Position numbers and translations under genes: made by a program | The notes under the pieces: model-generated | Told to the model about the DNA's origin: nothing | The model's input: only the letters and a program-made list of their open reading frames with translations | Database searches by the model: none | Source of the DNA: Solanum dulcamara | Lineage: Eukaryota > Streptophyta > Magnoliopsida > Solanales > Solanaceae | Reading direction: 5' to 3' | DNA length: 64,000 nucleotides | Assembly: GCF_947179165.1 (NCBI RefSeq) | Contig: NC_077239.1 | Span: forward strand, 69,641,134 to 69,705,133 | Shown here: one piece after another, positions 1-11,890 of the stretch | Layout: every line of letters begins with the position of its first letter | Numbering within the stretch: position 1 is the first letter of the stretch

Positions 1-960
1 GGAATCAAATGTAACTCCCATATTGAGAAGAGAGAGGCTACTTTCCAAGAGAGATTCAGCATCATAATCATCATCATGTGCTATATGCAGATCCACTAGC
101 TAGGCCAATTAAGACAAACCTATGGAGGCACGTAGTTTGGAACTAGGGGTTGCTACTAGAGACTCCCTTACTAAATCACCACCACAAAGCCCTCTCGGTG
201 CTTAGTTAATCCTAACAGAATAGTAAATTATTAACATTAGGAAAGGCAAACATGTCCTACTCCATATTCATAAAATATATCATAAGAATAACTACTTAAT
301 TCATGATTTCATAACTTATTCATATAGACACCTACCTTTCTAAGCATCTAAATCATGATTTCATTCATAGTATGAGAAATTTCATAATTTATTCATTCAT
401 ACTTGAAAACATACTTGAAACATAATTCATAGTTTTCATAAAATATTTGTAAATCATTCATAAAGTTCAAGATCATAAGTTCATAGTTCATCATTGAAAA
501 TTATGGCATAATACATAGGTCCATGTGAAATCAATTTAAAATTATGTATCCTAGTAAGTTCATGCATACTATTGAAATAACATTAATTGAAATCAATTGA
601 GAAAGGCCCATGAAGAATTGACATGAAACCCTCAATGAATTGGACAAATTGAAATTGGAGAATTGAGTTCTTTTGGGATCCAATGGATGAAAGGGATCCA
701 TTGGTGAATTTCCACTTACCTTATCTATCATATCCCTAATTCAATAGAGTTTAAAGAACCTTGAACTTGGATCTTGAACCCTAGATTCAACTTGAAGAAA
801 CCTTGAAGAGAATTCTTTTAGAGAGAGAATTTTGGTTGGGAGAGTAATTGAGAGAATGAGGATTAATGGAGGGTTTGGATAGTTATTAGTTTAGGAATAT
901 ACTCCAAAAAGGACCAAGTATAGGTATTAAATTAATGGAAAAAGACCCAAATATCCTAAA
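1..960 (-). repeat. LTR fragment, minus-oriented (gypsy-type LTR family A)
   Basis: Read in reverse, this stretch resembles the plus-strand sequence at about 3000-3850. The block around positions 100-170 (transfer past a 'ctagctaggccaatta' motif) mirrors 'ttaattggcttagctagtg' near 3720, and the repeated 'ggatccatt' block at 675-705 mirrors 3040-3065. That makes it an inverted copy of the same LTR. No coding frame of substance is present. The left end lies outside the window, so it cannot be said whether this is a solo LTR or part of an element. Confidence 0.5.
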
Positions 961-1640
961 TTTAAAAATCTGACGGGGACACTTCACGGGCAACTTTATA
1001 GTCTGTATGACTGTAGTAAATCTGACGGGGACACTTCACGGGCAACTTTACAGTCTGTATGACTTACTACAGACCTTGAGGTTCATAGAATTGAAAGATG
1101 GTTGGTTCGTGGGAAGAGAAACTTAGATGGAGAGGTCTATGGGTTGTACGAAGGTTGACGGGCCATAACAAGTCCCCGTGAAGACGCCCTTAAGAAAAGA
1201 CTGAAGCTCCCCTTTCCACGATGGGGTCTATGGGTTATGGTGGATTTTACAAGTCGTAGACCCTATCGTGAGCCTCACCTTTACTTTCCCCTTTCTTGTC
1301 CACTTCCACGGGACCCTACACAGGCTGTCCGTATGAGTGTCCATAGAACCCTCTTCCCTTGCCACTTTCCAAAGGTCATCTGTATAGAGTCACTTGGCCA
1401 ACTTCACAGGGGTCTGTTCCATATGTGGTTTCCATGGGCCGTGGACTTTTCTACGGTCCATGAAGGACCTCGTTTAGTGACAAAAAGATGTATTTTTCTG
1501 AGATTCCTCTTTTTCTTAGCTTTTCAATTTCTGGGTTCTTACAGAAGCACACCTCTCAAAATCTTAAGTCTCACTCTCATTTGTAAATACATGCTAAATG
1601 GTCTTAATCTTATTCATTTAGTCATGACCTGCTTGGGATC
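961..1640. repeat. LTR-interior sequence with a tandem duplication
   Basis: A block of about 53 bases beginning 'aaatctgacggggacactt' near 964 is repeated immediately near 1017 with almost no change. Downstream, short palindromic phrases built on 'gggtctatggg' and 'agaccctatcgtgag' recur to about 1460. Such GC-rich palindromic phrases inside an AT-rich sequence are common in gypsy LTRs of Solanaceae. The long open frame 1237-1644 has no recognisable domain and I do not treat it as a gene. Confidence 0.4.
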
Positions 1641-2219
1641 TTAGGTATCCATGTACTATACCAACGTGGTATCCAATCCCATACAAAATTGCTCATCCAT
1701 AAGCTCACGTCGAACTCGGACTAATCATTATCTAAATAGTGGTTATATAGTCACTATATTTGCATATTTTAATATGTTAACCTTTCCCATTGCCTCTCAA
1801 GGTAACATAACAAGCATAAAACAACCATAAGATCAACGGTCATAGCATTATCAAAGTATAGAATAATTGCCCATTCATATTCCCTAATATCAGTTCTTAA
1901 TTAGTGCAATAGTTTACATGCATATCTATACAAATAACACTTAATTCAATCATCAACAACATTAACTATATCAAAGACTTAAATTCAATCATCAACAACA
2001 TCAACTATATCAAAGACCAATCAATATGTAATACAACTCACATTGCATATTATCAACTAAGTAAAGTCTAACTCCAAGTAAATCGTAACCTACTTCCGCC
2101 GATGAATTGAAAGTGAACAACCTAAATTGTCGGAGCATTCCCTTTTTTCAATGCCTCATAATGCTCAAGGTCTAATACAAATAAAGTATAAGGTCACTTT
2201 AATATCCTATTTACTCACA
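1641..2219. other. No gene seen
   Basis: AT-rich sequence without a supportable open frame, RNA gene or terminal repeats. A phrase 'aaattcaatcatcaacaaca' occurs twice (about 1940 and 1981), a small local duplication. Confidence 0.5.
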
Positions 2220-4493
2220 CGTAGGTCTTGGGTATTCAAACTATGAGGCCCCAAAAGTTGAAAAGTCAAAATATTTTGATTTTAAAAAAGGAAAACTTAG
2301 AAAAATAAGACTGATGCTCACCAATGGACTCAGCGACTCACCGAGTAAATTGGACGACTCGCCTAAGGTCTCAAGAGCTCATCCAATGATTCTGAGAATT
2401 TGACTCAAGGAATAAATGACTTTTGGCGAGAAGAACATGGGGTTGGCGACTCGCCAAATGGATCTGCAAGTTTAGGGACCTCGCCAAAAGTTTCAGAGAA
2501 AATGCTTAGAAAGAAGAATTTTTTTTGAGGAAATACAAAGCTTGACGAGCAGAGTTACCTCACTAAAAAGATCAGAGAAATTGGTAGGAATGGGGAGATT
2601 TTGGGTGAGGGAATAGCCATTTCGATGACTCATCGACAAGATCGGCGAGCTAGGACTAACTCGCCAAATGGTTCAGAGATTTTTCCATCAGAACTCAAGG
2701 CAAGCTGGCGAGTAATCCAGGAGATTGGTGACTTACAGATTATAATAGTGAACTCGACCGATTTCGCTAACTGGACTCCGTTAGTTATTTAATGAGGATA
2801 ATTTCATCCTTTTCCACTCATTTAATCCCTAAGCTATGTCGTTTGGACCTATTTCTAAATCTATAACTACCCAAATCCTTTGAATTCCCCTTATTCCTTC
2901 TCCAATCATCCATGAAAAATCCTCTCTCTAGAACATTCTCGAAAGAACTTTCTTTTCTTCCAAGCTAAGGATTTTTAAGGTCAAGTTCAAGTCTCCTAAT
3001 TTCAAGTACATCTAGGGCTTTGATTAATCAAGGTATGTTGAGAATTCATCCATGGATCCCTTCCATCCATAGAGTCTCAAAGGTTTTCTCTCTTTTTCCT
3101 CAATTTCAATTCAATGATTCTAGGATTTTAATCAATTTGCATTGGATCCATTTAATTATGATTTATTCTAATGTAAATGTATTAATTATGCATATTTCAA
3201 GTATAATAGCATATTTTCAACTGAGTTTTCATGGACCCATGCATTATGTTATTTTCAAAGTACGAATTTATGGAATTTGATCATGGATTTGACAAAGAAT
3301 TTATGAACAATTTATGAATGATCTATGGAAGTAATGAATTATGTTTTGAAGGATGCTCAAATAAGCATAAATGGTTGTGAAAGGATTTCTCACACATTCA
3401 TGTAAGGGTGAAAGATTTTTTCACCTACTCACGGATTCATAAAGAGAAAAGGTTTTCTTATACTTGTATGAATCATGATGTTAATGAGCTACTCTTATGA
3501 CTATTTTATGATGAGGATTGGTACTTATTATATCCTTTCCTAGTATTATTAATGACTATGATTTATGAATTTCATTGGGATATTGACTAAGCACCAAGAA
3601 GACTTTGAGGTGGGGCTCGGTCAGGAAACTCAAGTAGCAACCTAAGGAGGCTCAAGTAGCAACCTAAGGGGGCTCTAATAGCAACCTCTAGTCCCAAACT
3701 ATATCCCCTATAGGTTGCCTTAATTGGCTTAGCTAGTGGATCCACAAAAGCTCAATGTTAAGGATGTTACTCACGGAGTCTACCTTGGCAAGTAACTTCT
3801 CTCTTTTTGGTGTGAGAGTAACACCAGATTCCATGTTATAGCTCGCATGATTTTAAATGTCGGTTAAAGATTATATCCCACAAATGAACTATGTTTTCTT
3901 CTTATGAGCCCTTATGATGATTTCAAATGATGCATTGACCACATGTTATGAATTATGATTTTTAATCTCATGCTTTTAAATGATTATTGGTCTTGCATCA
4001 TATGTTTTATGCTCACCGTGCTATCATGTCTACATTATGCATATTTTTCACATACTTAGTACTTTTCATGTACTAACACATATTTTTTTGTCTACATTGT
4101 ATCATAATGTAGGGATCGATGATCATCACGCTCATTCTCCCTCTCGTGGCTAACTATTGAGTTATATTTCATTGTTGGTGAGTCCTCGTATTTCGAGGAT
4201 GCAACACTTATGCTTTTCTCTATATTTCCATGACTTTTATTATTCATGTATTGGTGAGCTAGGAACTTGTCCTAAGTCCCATCTAATAGAAGTAGATGCA
4301 TGTTTAGACAGTCATGAGAATGTACTCCCCTTATTTTGAGATTTTAATTTTTTGAGACTTATATTCCGTATTATGATTTGATTGGTGTCCTTACTTACCT
4401 TATGTATGCGATGTATGCTAAGAGGCTTGGTTAGAGTCTCTCAGGATTCTAATCGTTGTATCGTGCCTAGAGCCTCGCTTGGATCGTGACACA
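2220..4493 (+). repeat. LTR (family A), plus-oriented
   Basis: It shows similarity in inverted orientation to 1-960. It contains many 'cgactcgcc' phrases (2335-2770), a composition I associate with gypsy LTRs in this plant family, and ends with 'tcgcttggatcgtgacaca', which resembles an LTR 3' end. The repeated 'caagtagcaacctaagg' block near 3630-3660 is a small internal tandem duplication. No internal coding region follows directly, so this may be a solo LTR. The 5' border is approximate, and no target-site duplication was established. Confidence 0.45.
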
Positions 4494-4499
4494 AACCCA

Positions 4500-5165
4500 C
4501 CAAGTTCTACTTTTCTAGAAGGTCTAACGAATTATTAACAAGCTATTTTATCACACCGAGGTTTCCATGATCAATCCAATTACATTCATAGAGTTTTAGC
4601 CCCATTAACCTATCTTGAGCAGTTCATATGCTCAAGAACCCATTTTTATAGGGTTTCTAGGTTCCCCAATACCGAAATTAAAGCCTAGGTTCATAATTTC
4701 ATGCAAAAAGATCAAACTTAACAGAAAAGAATGGAAATCATACATAATTATTCTAACTTTACATTCTACCTCATAATAATTAATCTAGGGTTCAACTCAC
4801 AAAGTTCCACGAAGAACTCACCCTTCGATTCTATAAAGAAAATGAAATACAAAGGAAAAAGATGGATTGAAATCACTTATATTAAGAGAAAAAAGCCCTA
4901 TGTCTTGAAAAAGTTGCCCTTGGAGTTCTTTGATGGAATATTTTAAGTTATGACCAAGGATAGACAGAAAACTCACTTAAAACATGAAATAAAAAGTGTC
5001 GACCTTCGCTATAGCGGCCCACTCTCCACTATACCGAAGCCTAACAGATTTTCTCCTCTTTGTTCATATTTTGATTTTTAATCAATTCACAACCTGTGGG
5101 GTCCAATGCAAGGATACCATAGTCTTAAACAACCATAACAACAGGACAGGTCGTTATATTTTATG
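4500..5165 (-). repeat. LTR-like fragment, probably minus-oriented
   Basis: The sequence has the character of another gypsy LTR: a 'gctatagcggcccactctcc' palindromic phrase and a border-like 'caggtcgttatatttt'. No protein domain is encoded. The assignment rests on composition only. Confidence 0.3.
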
Positions 5166-6200
5166 TGAGAGAGTCCGTTGACAACATTGCATATAACTTA
5201 TTCCTATTAGGAAATATCTATTAACAGTTCTAATTGTCCAGTTGATTTATTGAGTGTTTGTAACCTTTGACGTTTTTAGTTGATTTGTATTAGGTGCTAA
5301 TTTGTGTTGTAAGGAATCCAACAACTGGGTAGATTTGTTGATGTAGAGTCTAGGCCTATAATTGGTGCGTGTTATAGAGAAGGAGTAAGATGCTATAGTG
5401 ACTAGCATCTTAGATGTTATAGTGATTAGCTTTTTAAAACATTAGAAACTCAAAACTTACTGATGATTTGAGAGAGAGCGGGGGGAGGGGAGTGGAGTTT
5501 TTTCACATAATTTTTTTTGTGGTGATTGATTTAAATATTGCACCTACTTTTTATTTAGTTGCTGAAGAACCTGGTTCTTCAGTACACATAGGGACACCAT
5601 AAAATACATCAATATTTGTTATTGATTGATTTTACTATTGTGACATTTCATACTTCTAATCGAAAGAGATATGTTCCAATTTCTAATTTTTATTTTCATG
5701 TGAGAATAATCATGATAGGCAAGATTGGTTTAGTAGTTGATCACGAGTATAGTTTCGAAAATATCTATTTCAACAATCTTTCATATCTTAAGCATTTAAT
5801 ATCACCATTATATATAATATACAATTAGAAAAGTTGTAATTAATTAGTGAGATTACAATAGTCGGACATTATCGAAAGAGTGTTCATATTGTAGAAGAGG
5901 GTTATATGCAAGTGTAAGAACATGCGTAAAGAGTAATTACAACTCTGTCAAATAATTACCTTAAATATTTGTTATGAAATTTATTGCTTAAGTCATATAG
6001 TCATTCATTCATTGTCTTGCCTCTTTTTAAATCATTAATATCTTTTCAATTGATTGGTTTCTTAATTAGTAATCACAAATAAGCAACATAATGGATACAT
6101 AATATTCATGGGAGTAATCGAGACGATGTTTCATTAATATAAAATTCTATTCTATACACATGTTATATATTCATCAATGTTGGTGTTGTTATCAAGAAGG
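5166..6200. other. No gene seen
   Basis: AT-rich DNA. A near-duplicate phrase 'gatgctatagtgactagc' / 'gatgttatagtgattagc' lies at 5390-5430. No coding, RNA or transposon signature was recognised. Confidence 0.5.
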
Positions 6201-6381
6201 AAAAAGGGCAGCCCGGTGCACTTAAGCTCCCGCTATGCGCAGGGTCCGGGGAAGGGCCCGGCCACAAGGGTCTGTTGTACGCAGCCTTACCTTGCATTTC
6301 TGCCAGAGGCTGTTTCCAAGGCTTGAACCCGTGACTTCCTGGTCACATGGCAGCAACTTTACCAGTTACTCCAAGGCTTGG
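6201..6381 (-). mobile_element. Au-type SINE, antisense
   Basis: Reverse-complement reading gives the same tRNA-derived SINE as at 24126-24310: a start like 'ccttggagtaactgg', a box-B-like 'gggttcaagcc', the core 'ccttccccggaccctgcgc' and the end 'ccgggctgcccttttt'. The short oligo-T 3' end appears here as the leading 'aaaaa' at 6201. It is close to full length. No clear target duplication was found. The family name is from memory of Solanaceae/Au SINEs; the homology to the copy at 24.1 kb is directly visible. Confidence 0.85.
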
Positions 6382-6396
6382 GCCACCTATTGAAGT

Positions 6397-7339
6397 TGTA
6401 TCGAAAAGTCAGTTACACTCTTCAACTACTTGGGCCACCTATTACACACCTATACTATTCAAAAGTGTATTTATTTACCCCTTCCTACACCCAATCTCAA
6501 GCGCGTTTCAGTCATAATTTTTCAGCGCGTCAGTACCTTTACAAACTCAATTTTTTAATTATTTTTTTTAATTAAAATGGTCCCTTTTTTTACATCTAAA
6601 CCCAACCTCTAAATTCCCAAATCTGATAACCCAAGAAAAATTTCAACCTCTAAATTCCAAGAAAAATACCAATCTCTAAATTCCCAAATTTGATAACCTA
6701 AGAAAAACTCAACCTCTAAATTCTAAGATTTATTGTCCATGTCTCCCATTCCTTCACGAACTTTTCCACAACTGTCACTGCTCAGTCGTCCTCATCTGCC
6801 GCAATAGCCTTTTTGGTGTTCACCTAGTTTCTTGCCTTTTTGTGCAGAGATGAACTCTTTATTAAAATGGTCCTCCAATGGTAATTTCTTGGAAATTAAT
6901 GTTATAGCCCATCCACCTTACCCAAATTTTCATTCGAAAATTGAAGAATCTAATTGTTCATCAAAGCTTAAATTTGAATCCCCAAATTGAAATTCAAGCT
7001 CAGTTCTTTTTAAGGAGAATCAAATGTAACTTTTTATTCCTTTCTCTCATATGTATGCAAGAGGAAGTAGAAAGATTTGGAATTTTGGATTAGAGTAAGA
7101 AGAAGCAATGTGAGTGAATTTGGGAAAGATGAGGGAGTTGGTGCTTTTATTAATGATAACACGTGACATTGGGAGTTCATGATTTAATACGTGGCATTAC
7201 TGGAGGGCGAGTGGTTCTCACTCTCTACATAATATCTGGGGTTGGTGTAGGAAAGGGTAAATAAATACACTTTTGAGTTGTATAGGTGTGTAATAGATCG
7301 CCCCAATAACTAAAGTGTGTAATTGATTTTTCAGTACAA
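6397..7339. mobile_element. Terminal-inverted-repeat element (non-autonomous, about 0.94 kb)
   Basis: About 100 bases at the left end (6400-6490, including 'attacacacctatac' and 'agtgtatttatttacccc') recur as the inverted complement at the right end (7240-7339). The interior has a tandemly repeated phrase 'caacctctaaattcc' (6605-6720) and a short open frame beginning with ATG at 6850 that shows no known domain. Arms of this length resemble Mutator-like MITEs, but no 9-base duplication could be confirmed. The Au SINE abuts its left end. Confidence 0.65.
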
Positions 7340-7939
7340 TTTTTTTTTTGGGGGAGAGGGGGGGTGGTTGTTTATGCCTTTTCCCTATCAAGAACTAAAC
7401 AATATCTTTATGCTATTTGTCTCTATTTCTACATAGTTGATTTCAAATTTTCATTTTACTCATTGTTGCCATTAACTTAATCTATTTTACTCCTCTTTAT
7501 TTTTGTGTAGAATTTTGGATAGCGTGTGACCCAAACTTCAATCTCTATCGATAAAATTTTCATGCAATTCATCGATCAAATGAACACTATATTAAATAAA
7601 AATGAGATTTTGAGGCACTAGTTGAAAATATAAAAATATCATTGAAAAAAAGTAAAAGAAAAAGAATAAAATGAATTAAATAAAAGACTTGCAATAGTTC
7701 TTGTTGTGGAATATCAGTTTGAGAAGATTACATGTCGTACGACTAAGAGACTCTTTAAGGATTATGAATAATATAACCATTTCATAGGTAATCAAGCATG
7801 ATAAGAGCCGATGGCACAATAAAAGCAACAACAAAATTAGAAATGAGATTAGGAAATAGAAGAAGATAGGTGTTTATCTATATTAATTAACATAATATGC
7901 ACGCTTTTAACAAGCTATAAAAATAGAGCAAAACTCCAA
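7340..7939. other. No gene seen
   Basis: Begins with a T/G homopolymer-rich run (7338-7370). The rest is AT-rich with no coding or repeat signature that I recognise. Confidence 0.5.
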
Positions 7940-8247
7940 GGCATAATATATAAATATGCCATTTAACTTGACTTCATTTTATATCTATGATCTCCAACTT
8001 TAAGTGTGCACAAGTAAACATTTAAACTTTTATAAATTTGAATAAATAGACACACTTGTCCTACGTGATACAACACACATAGGATGTCACGTAGGATACA
8101 AAATTGTCATGTAGGATGTCATATATGACAAATATATCTATTTATTTGAGTTTTGGATGATTAAAGTGTTTATCTGTGCACTAATAAAATTAAAAGTCAT
8201 AATTGTCAGGTAAAACCAACTTAAAGATTATATTTACATATTATGCC
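7940..8247. mobile_element. MITE with 'ggcataatat' terminal inverted repeats
   Basis: The left end 'ggcataatatataaatatgcc' and the right end 'tatatttacatattatgcc' are inverted copies. Internally 'cctacgtgatac' and 'cacgtaggat' form further inverted matches. A half copy of the same family occurs at 27490-27690 (shared 'cttgtgcacac' and 'gttggaggacataaatgtg' blocks). The superfamily is not resolved because no target duplication was found. Confidence 0.6.
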
Positions 8248-8369
8248 AAATTTCAAACCCAAGACCAATTAAGAAACTCTTTTTATTAGTGGCATGAAGC
8301 AATTAAAACATTTAAGAAAGGTAAAAAGAGAGAGCAAACAAGTTAAAGGTTAAGGGCACCGCAAGAACT

Positions 8370-8472
8370 ATTGTTGGGTATAAGTAATAATTTACTGAAA
8401 GAAAAGGGAAGATAATTCATAATTTTCCCTCTCTTCGTCTCTTCAATTTTTTCGATTAAGCCACAATCTCAG
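8370..8472 (+). promoter_or_regulatory. Candidate transcription start region and non-coding first exon
   Basis: A pyrimidine-rich leader ('ccctctcttcgtctcttc', 'ccacaatctcag') is followed by a consensus donor 'ag|gtaatc' at 8472/8473 and then a CT-microsatellite. This is what a plant 5' leader exon with a leader intron looks like. It is on the same strand as the BARD1 gene that is first seen 12 kb downstream and could be its first exon, but nothing in the sequence ties the two together. Confidence 0.25.
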
Positions 8473-8935
8473 GTAATCATCTGAATCTTTTCTCTCTCTC
8501 TCTCTCTCCCTCTCTTTTTTAATTTTTTAATTTTGTTGTTATTTATGTTACTCCTTGAACAGTAATGTAACTGCAATGGTTTTCCAGTTGTTGTTGCATT
8601 GTCTGCGGAACGATGTGCTTACAGTTTCGTGCATATAAGTGATGTAATGTTACTCCAGTTGATTTAAAACGACACACAGTGCAAATTACTTTTTGTGGAA
8701 AGTGCAAGTTAGGTGCTTAGATGGGAAAATATAGCATCATAGTTTGCGTGGAAGGGGATTTCGGTTCAATGAATGGACTAATAATCTCTGTTTAGCTGTC
8801 AATTGTACGAGACAGTTAAGGAAAAAGAAAGTTATTTTTAAAAGTAAAGTAGCATCGGAATAAATTGATTTTGCATCATCGTTGTATGATCATAAGAATA
8901 TTACTGAATAGGGAGTTCAAAAAATTCAATGAAGG

Positions 8936-9149
8936 TGAAGTGGTCAATGAGGTGGTTGAGAGTCACGAGGTCTCAGGTTCAAATCTCAATGGAGACAAAA
9001 AAACACTAGGTAATTCTTCTCCATCCGTCTTAGCCTTCGGAGTTATCTGGTAGCCGTTGCTGATGGGAGGTGACCAGTATCCCGTGGAATTAGTCGAGGT
9101 GTGCAAAAGCTGGCTCGAACATTAGGGTCATCAAAAAATAAAAAATAAA
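8936..9149 (+). mobile_element. tRNA-derived SINE (SolS-type), full length
   Basis: The box-A-like 'agtggtcaatgaggtgg' and box-B-like 'aggttcaaatc' are RNA polymerase III promoter elements of a tRNA-derived head. The body 'aacactaggtaattcttc' and 'gtggaattagtcgaggtg' matches two other copies at 11.9 and 12.3 kb. It ends in an A-rich tail. It is flanked by an 11-base duplication, 'ttcaatgaagg' (8925-8935) and 'tccaatgaagg' (9150-9160), the hallmark of LINE-driven retrotransposition. Confidence 0.88.
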
Positions 9150-9160
9150 TCCAATGAAGG

Positions 9161-9720
9161 AACTTTCTCTCCTTTCCTGGAAAGGAGGGTTATTGATTGG
9201 AAGGCATAATACTGAGATTCCTTTTATAACTTATAAATGTATGTTTATTTTGTGAAAACCATCTTCGCACATAAGATAAACTAGCAGAGAAGGGTGGTGC
9301 ACTTCACTTGTTTGTAATTTTTCCTATTGGATCACATAATGCTCATATTGCTCGAGCTCGTATGTTAAGTGCACTTAAATTGGTACTTTTCTGTCCATTA
9401 CCAAGAAAAAAAGCAAATAAGCTTTTCTTTCATCATTTGTTGTTGTACCTTTTTTTAGTGTCTTCTGCCCCCTCTTCTATCCATGACTGCATACTGCTAG
9501 AAATTGCTAGCTTAATAACACTCTGTTTAACAATGCTTCTTAGTTTTTCTATTCCTTATTCCTCTTTAGTCTTTACAGGCAACAATTATTACATGTTTCA
9601 GAAGCTTTTCCTGTGTGTTTCTCTTTTAAAACTGAAAAGACAAAACAATAAGGAAAAACAAAATCCGTGTGAGAAGTTACTAGAATTTGTATGTTGACAA
9701 GGGAAGAAGATTAACATGAG
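9161..9720. other. No gene seen
   Basis: A 129-residue open frame (9308-9697, plus) has no recognisable domain and a composition like untranslated AT-rich DNA. I do not support it as a gene. Confidence 0.4.
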
Positions 9721-9734
9721 TAACGTTGATGTAA

Positions 9735-9752
9735 CAACAACAACATACCCAG
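9735..9752 (-). mobile_element. Minimal 18-base retroinsertion (RTE/TS-type 3' tail only)
   Basis: The 18 bases 'caacaacaacatacccag' are the reverse complement of the terminal tail found at the 3' end of the RTE LINE at 23.5 kb. They are flanked by 'taacgttgatgtaa' (9721-9734) and 'taacattgatgtaa' (9753-9766), a 14-base duplication with one mismatch. This is an extremely 5'-truncated insertion. Confidence 0.75.
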
Positions 9753-9766
9753 TAACATTGATGTAA

Positions 9767-10334
9767 GCAAAACAAAAATAGTAAGATTTTAGAGAAAGTA
9801 AATAGAAAGATGGACTAAGCAGCTTCTCTGAGTAGCACTATGGTCTCATAACTGAGGAAACTTCACAATGCCATACAATTAACTGTACCAGTAACTTCCA
9901 ACGGTTTCTTAGTGTTTACAGTTATATAGATAATTGTAGCATCAGGACAGTAAAAAAAGAGTACCTTTAAAAGTTTATTGCTGTATATTTTAGGTTGTGA
10001 GTTGCTTGAACTTCATCCATGCTTGTTGTTGCCCATTTAATGGATGGCTTATGTGTTTGATTCAGTCCTCTTCGGATAGGTACAGTGACATTTATCCTCA
10101 TAAGATTCACTTTGTCCTTTTTTCTTTTTTACCAATGAACTTTCCATATTTCTCTTACATTTTCCATTTATTTATGTTCTTGGTGATTATTGTTCGAAAC
10201 ATTACTTGGATGCACTTTTAGCTAGAAGATCAATCTCTCCTTCATACTCACTTCTTCATGAACTTGCTCTTTGGTAGTGGAGATAGAATAAAATCCTCTA
10301 TTTTCCATTTATTTACCAACAAGTTATGGCTTAA
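9767..10334. other. No gene seen
   Basis: AT-rich sequence without a supportable gene or repeat; it leads into the polypyrimidine tract. Confidence 0.4.
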
Positions 10335-10642
10335 TCCTTCTTCTCCCTCTCCTCCTTCTCCTTCTTCTCCTTGTTCTCCTTCTTTTTCTACTTCTGCTCC
10401 TCCTTCTTCTTCTCCTTCTCCTCCTCCTCCTTCTTCTTCTCCTCCCCTCCTTCTTCTTCTCCTTCTCCTTCTCCTTCTGCTTCTCCTCCTGCTCCTCCTC
10501 CTGCTCCTGCTTCTCCTCCTCCTCCTCCTCCTCCTCTTCCTTCTGCTCCTCCTCCTCCTCCTCCTCCTCCCCCTTCTCCTTTTCCTTCTCCTCCTCCTCC
10601 TCCTTCTTCTGCTATTGCTGCTCCTGCTCCTGCTCCTCCTAT
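10335..10642 (+). repeat. Polypyrimidine trinucleotide tract (CTT/CTC/CCT)
   Basis: About 300 bases are almost entirely C and T on the plus strand, organised in triplets (ctt, ctc, cct, tct, with rare tgct). Apparent open frames through it translate to poly-Leu, poly-Pro or poly-Ser and are artefacts of the triplet period. Such a long homopurine/homopyrimidine duplex can adopt triplex (H-DNA) structures. Confidence 0.95.
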
Positions 10643-11877
10643 TTATGCTAAGGTGGAAGTTATTCCACTATCACAATATAGGTGAGGTTGTCAATCTATT
10701 TAATTGACCTTCCCATTAGCTGTGTAGCTTCATCTATTGTGGTACGACTCGTTGTTAGTTGTTTCTCTGCTGCACTATTTAACGAGACAATTATGCTTGA
10801 ATCTCCATCTCACTTTAGCCACTGCCTCCTCTATCGGTGGAGTTCTTGTTGGTTACTCCCAGAGGCAAGATGTTCAAGTGAAAAGTTTCCAACTTTGTTT
10901 CGAGGAAGTATCAGGTCTAAACACTTAGCTTCTACTTGCTGATCCTGTAGATCAGGAAAACATGTGTTGGGGTCAGAGTTTAGGTTTGTCTTAGCTTCAT
11001 ATTTATCTGATAAGATTATGGATATTTTCTCTATGAGATTTTAGGAAGCCCACCCTTACTAAACATATTTTCCTTTTTCATCTCTTAGTTTGGGCTTGGC
11101 CGAACTCATCTGAAAACGTTATGGCTCTTCTTAGATTATAATCATAAGCTGGGAAAGGGAAGCTGTTGCTCCAATTTGAAAATATCTGGATCACTGCAAA
11201 TGGTTAAGTGGTTAAGGCAAAGCGACAGTGGACTCTTCCATTGTAATTGGCAAAATAGACTATATTAGCAGAAAAACTCAAGTTACTAAGAGTATTTAAA
11301 GGAGTGGAACACTAGAAGAGTCAAAAAAGACAAATCCTAGATGAAATTAAGTATTTGGAAATGACAAGAATTCTAGGAATTTTTCAAAAAGTGAGTTAGA
11401 TTTGAGGAGGGCCTCATTAGTTTTGAATAACAGTTGGTCCAAGACTAAACAAATATCACGAAGACAGAATCAAGATACTTATTGTTGGAGGAGGATACAA
11501 ATACAAAATCTTAGAAAATGGCCAATGCAAATAAAGGTATAACGACATTGACTAGTAGTGAATGGGCGATTGATTGATCATTGTTAGGATATAAAAATGA
11601 TTCTAAGATATTATAAGATTTTTTTAGGAAAACTGAAGCTTTGAGATTTTTTTTGAAGTTATTTAAATAATGAAGAGCCTCAAATAATAACTATGTAACT
11701 ACACTGACATGTTATTGATAATGGGATATTAATTGAGGATTATGAGGATATAAAGAAAAGATTTCGTGATTTCATATGTATTTTTTTAGGGAATTGAAGT
11801 TTGAAGAGTTGCTCTAAGTAAGAGTGACCTTCAAGTTATAATTGTAAAAGAAAGATCCAAGTTGTAACTGTAAAAGA
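10643..11877. other. No gene seen
   Basis: Short open frames near 10682-10942 on two frames show no known domain. The remainder is AT-rich DNA with no repeat borders that I could establish. Confidence 0.4.
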
Positions 11878-11890
11878 AGAGTGGCTTGCA

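Noticed and set aside
1237..1644. 135-residue plus-strand frame
   Set aside because: No recognised domain, lies in LTR-like sequence with internal duplications, and has GC-rich palindromic phrases rather than codon structure.
9308..9697. 129-residue plus-strand frame with hydrophobic stretches
   Set aside because: No homology recognised, no intron-exon context, and composition like surrounding AT-rich DNA.
10258..10707. 149-residue Leu-rich and 104-residue Pro/Ser-rich open frames
   Set aside because: Pure products of the CTT/CTC/CCT triplet tract; all frames stay open because pyrimidine-only codons cannot form stops.
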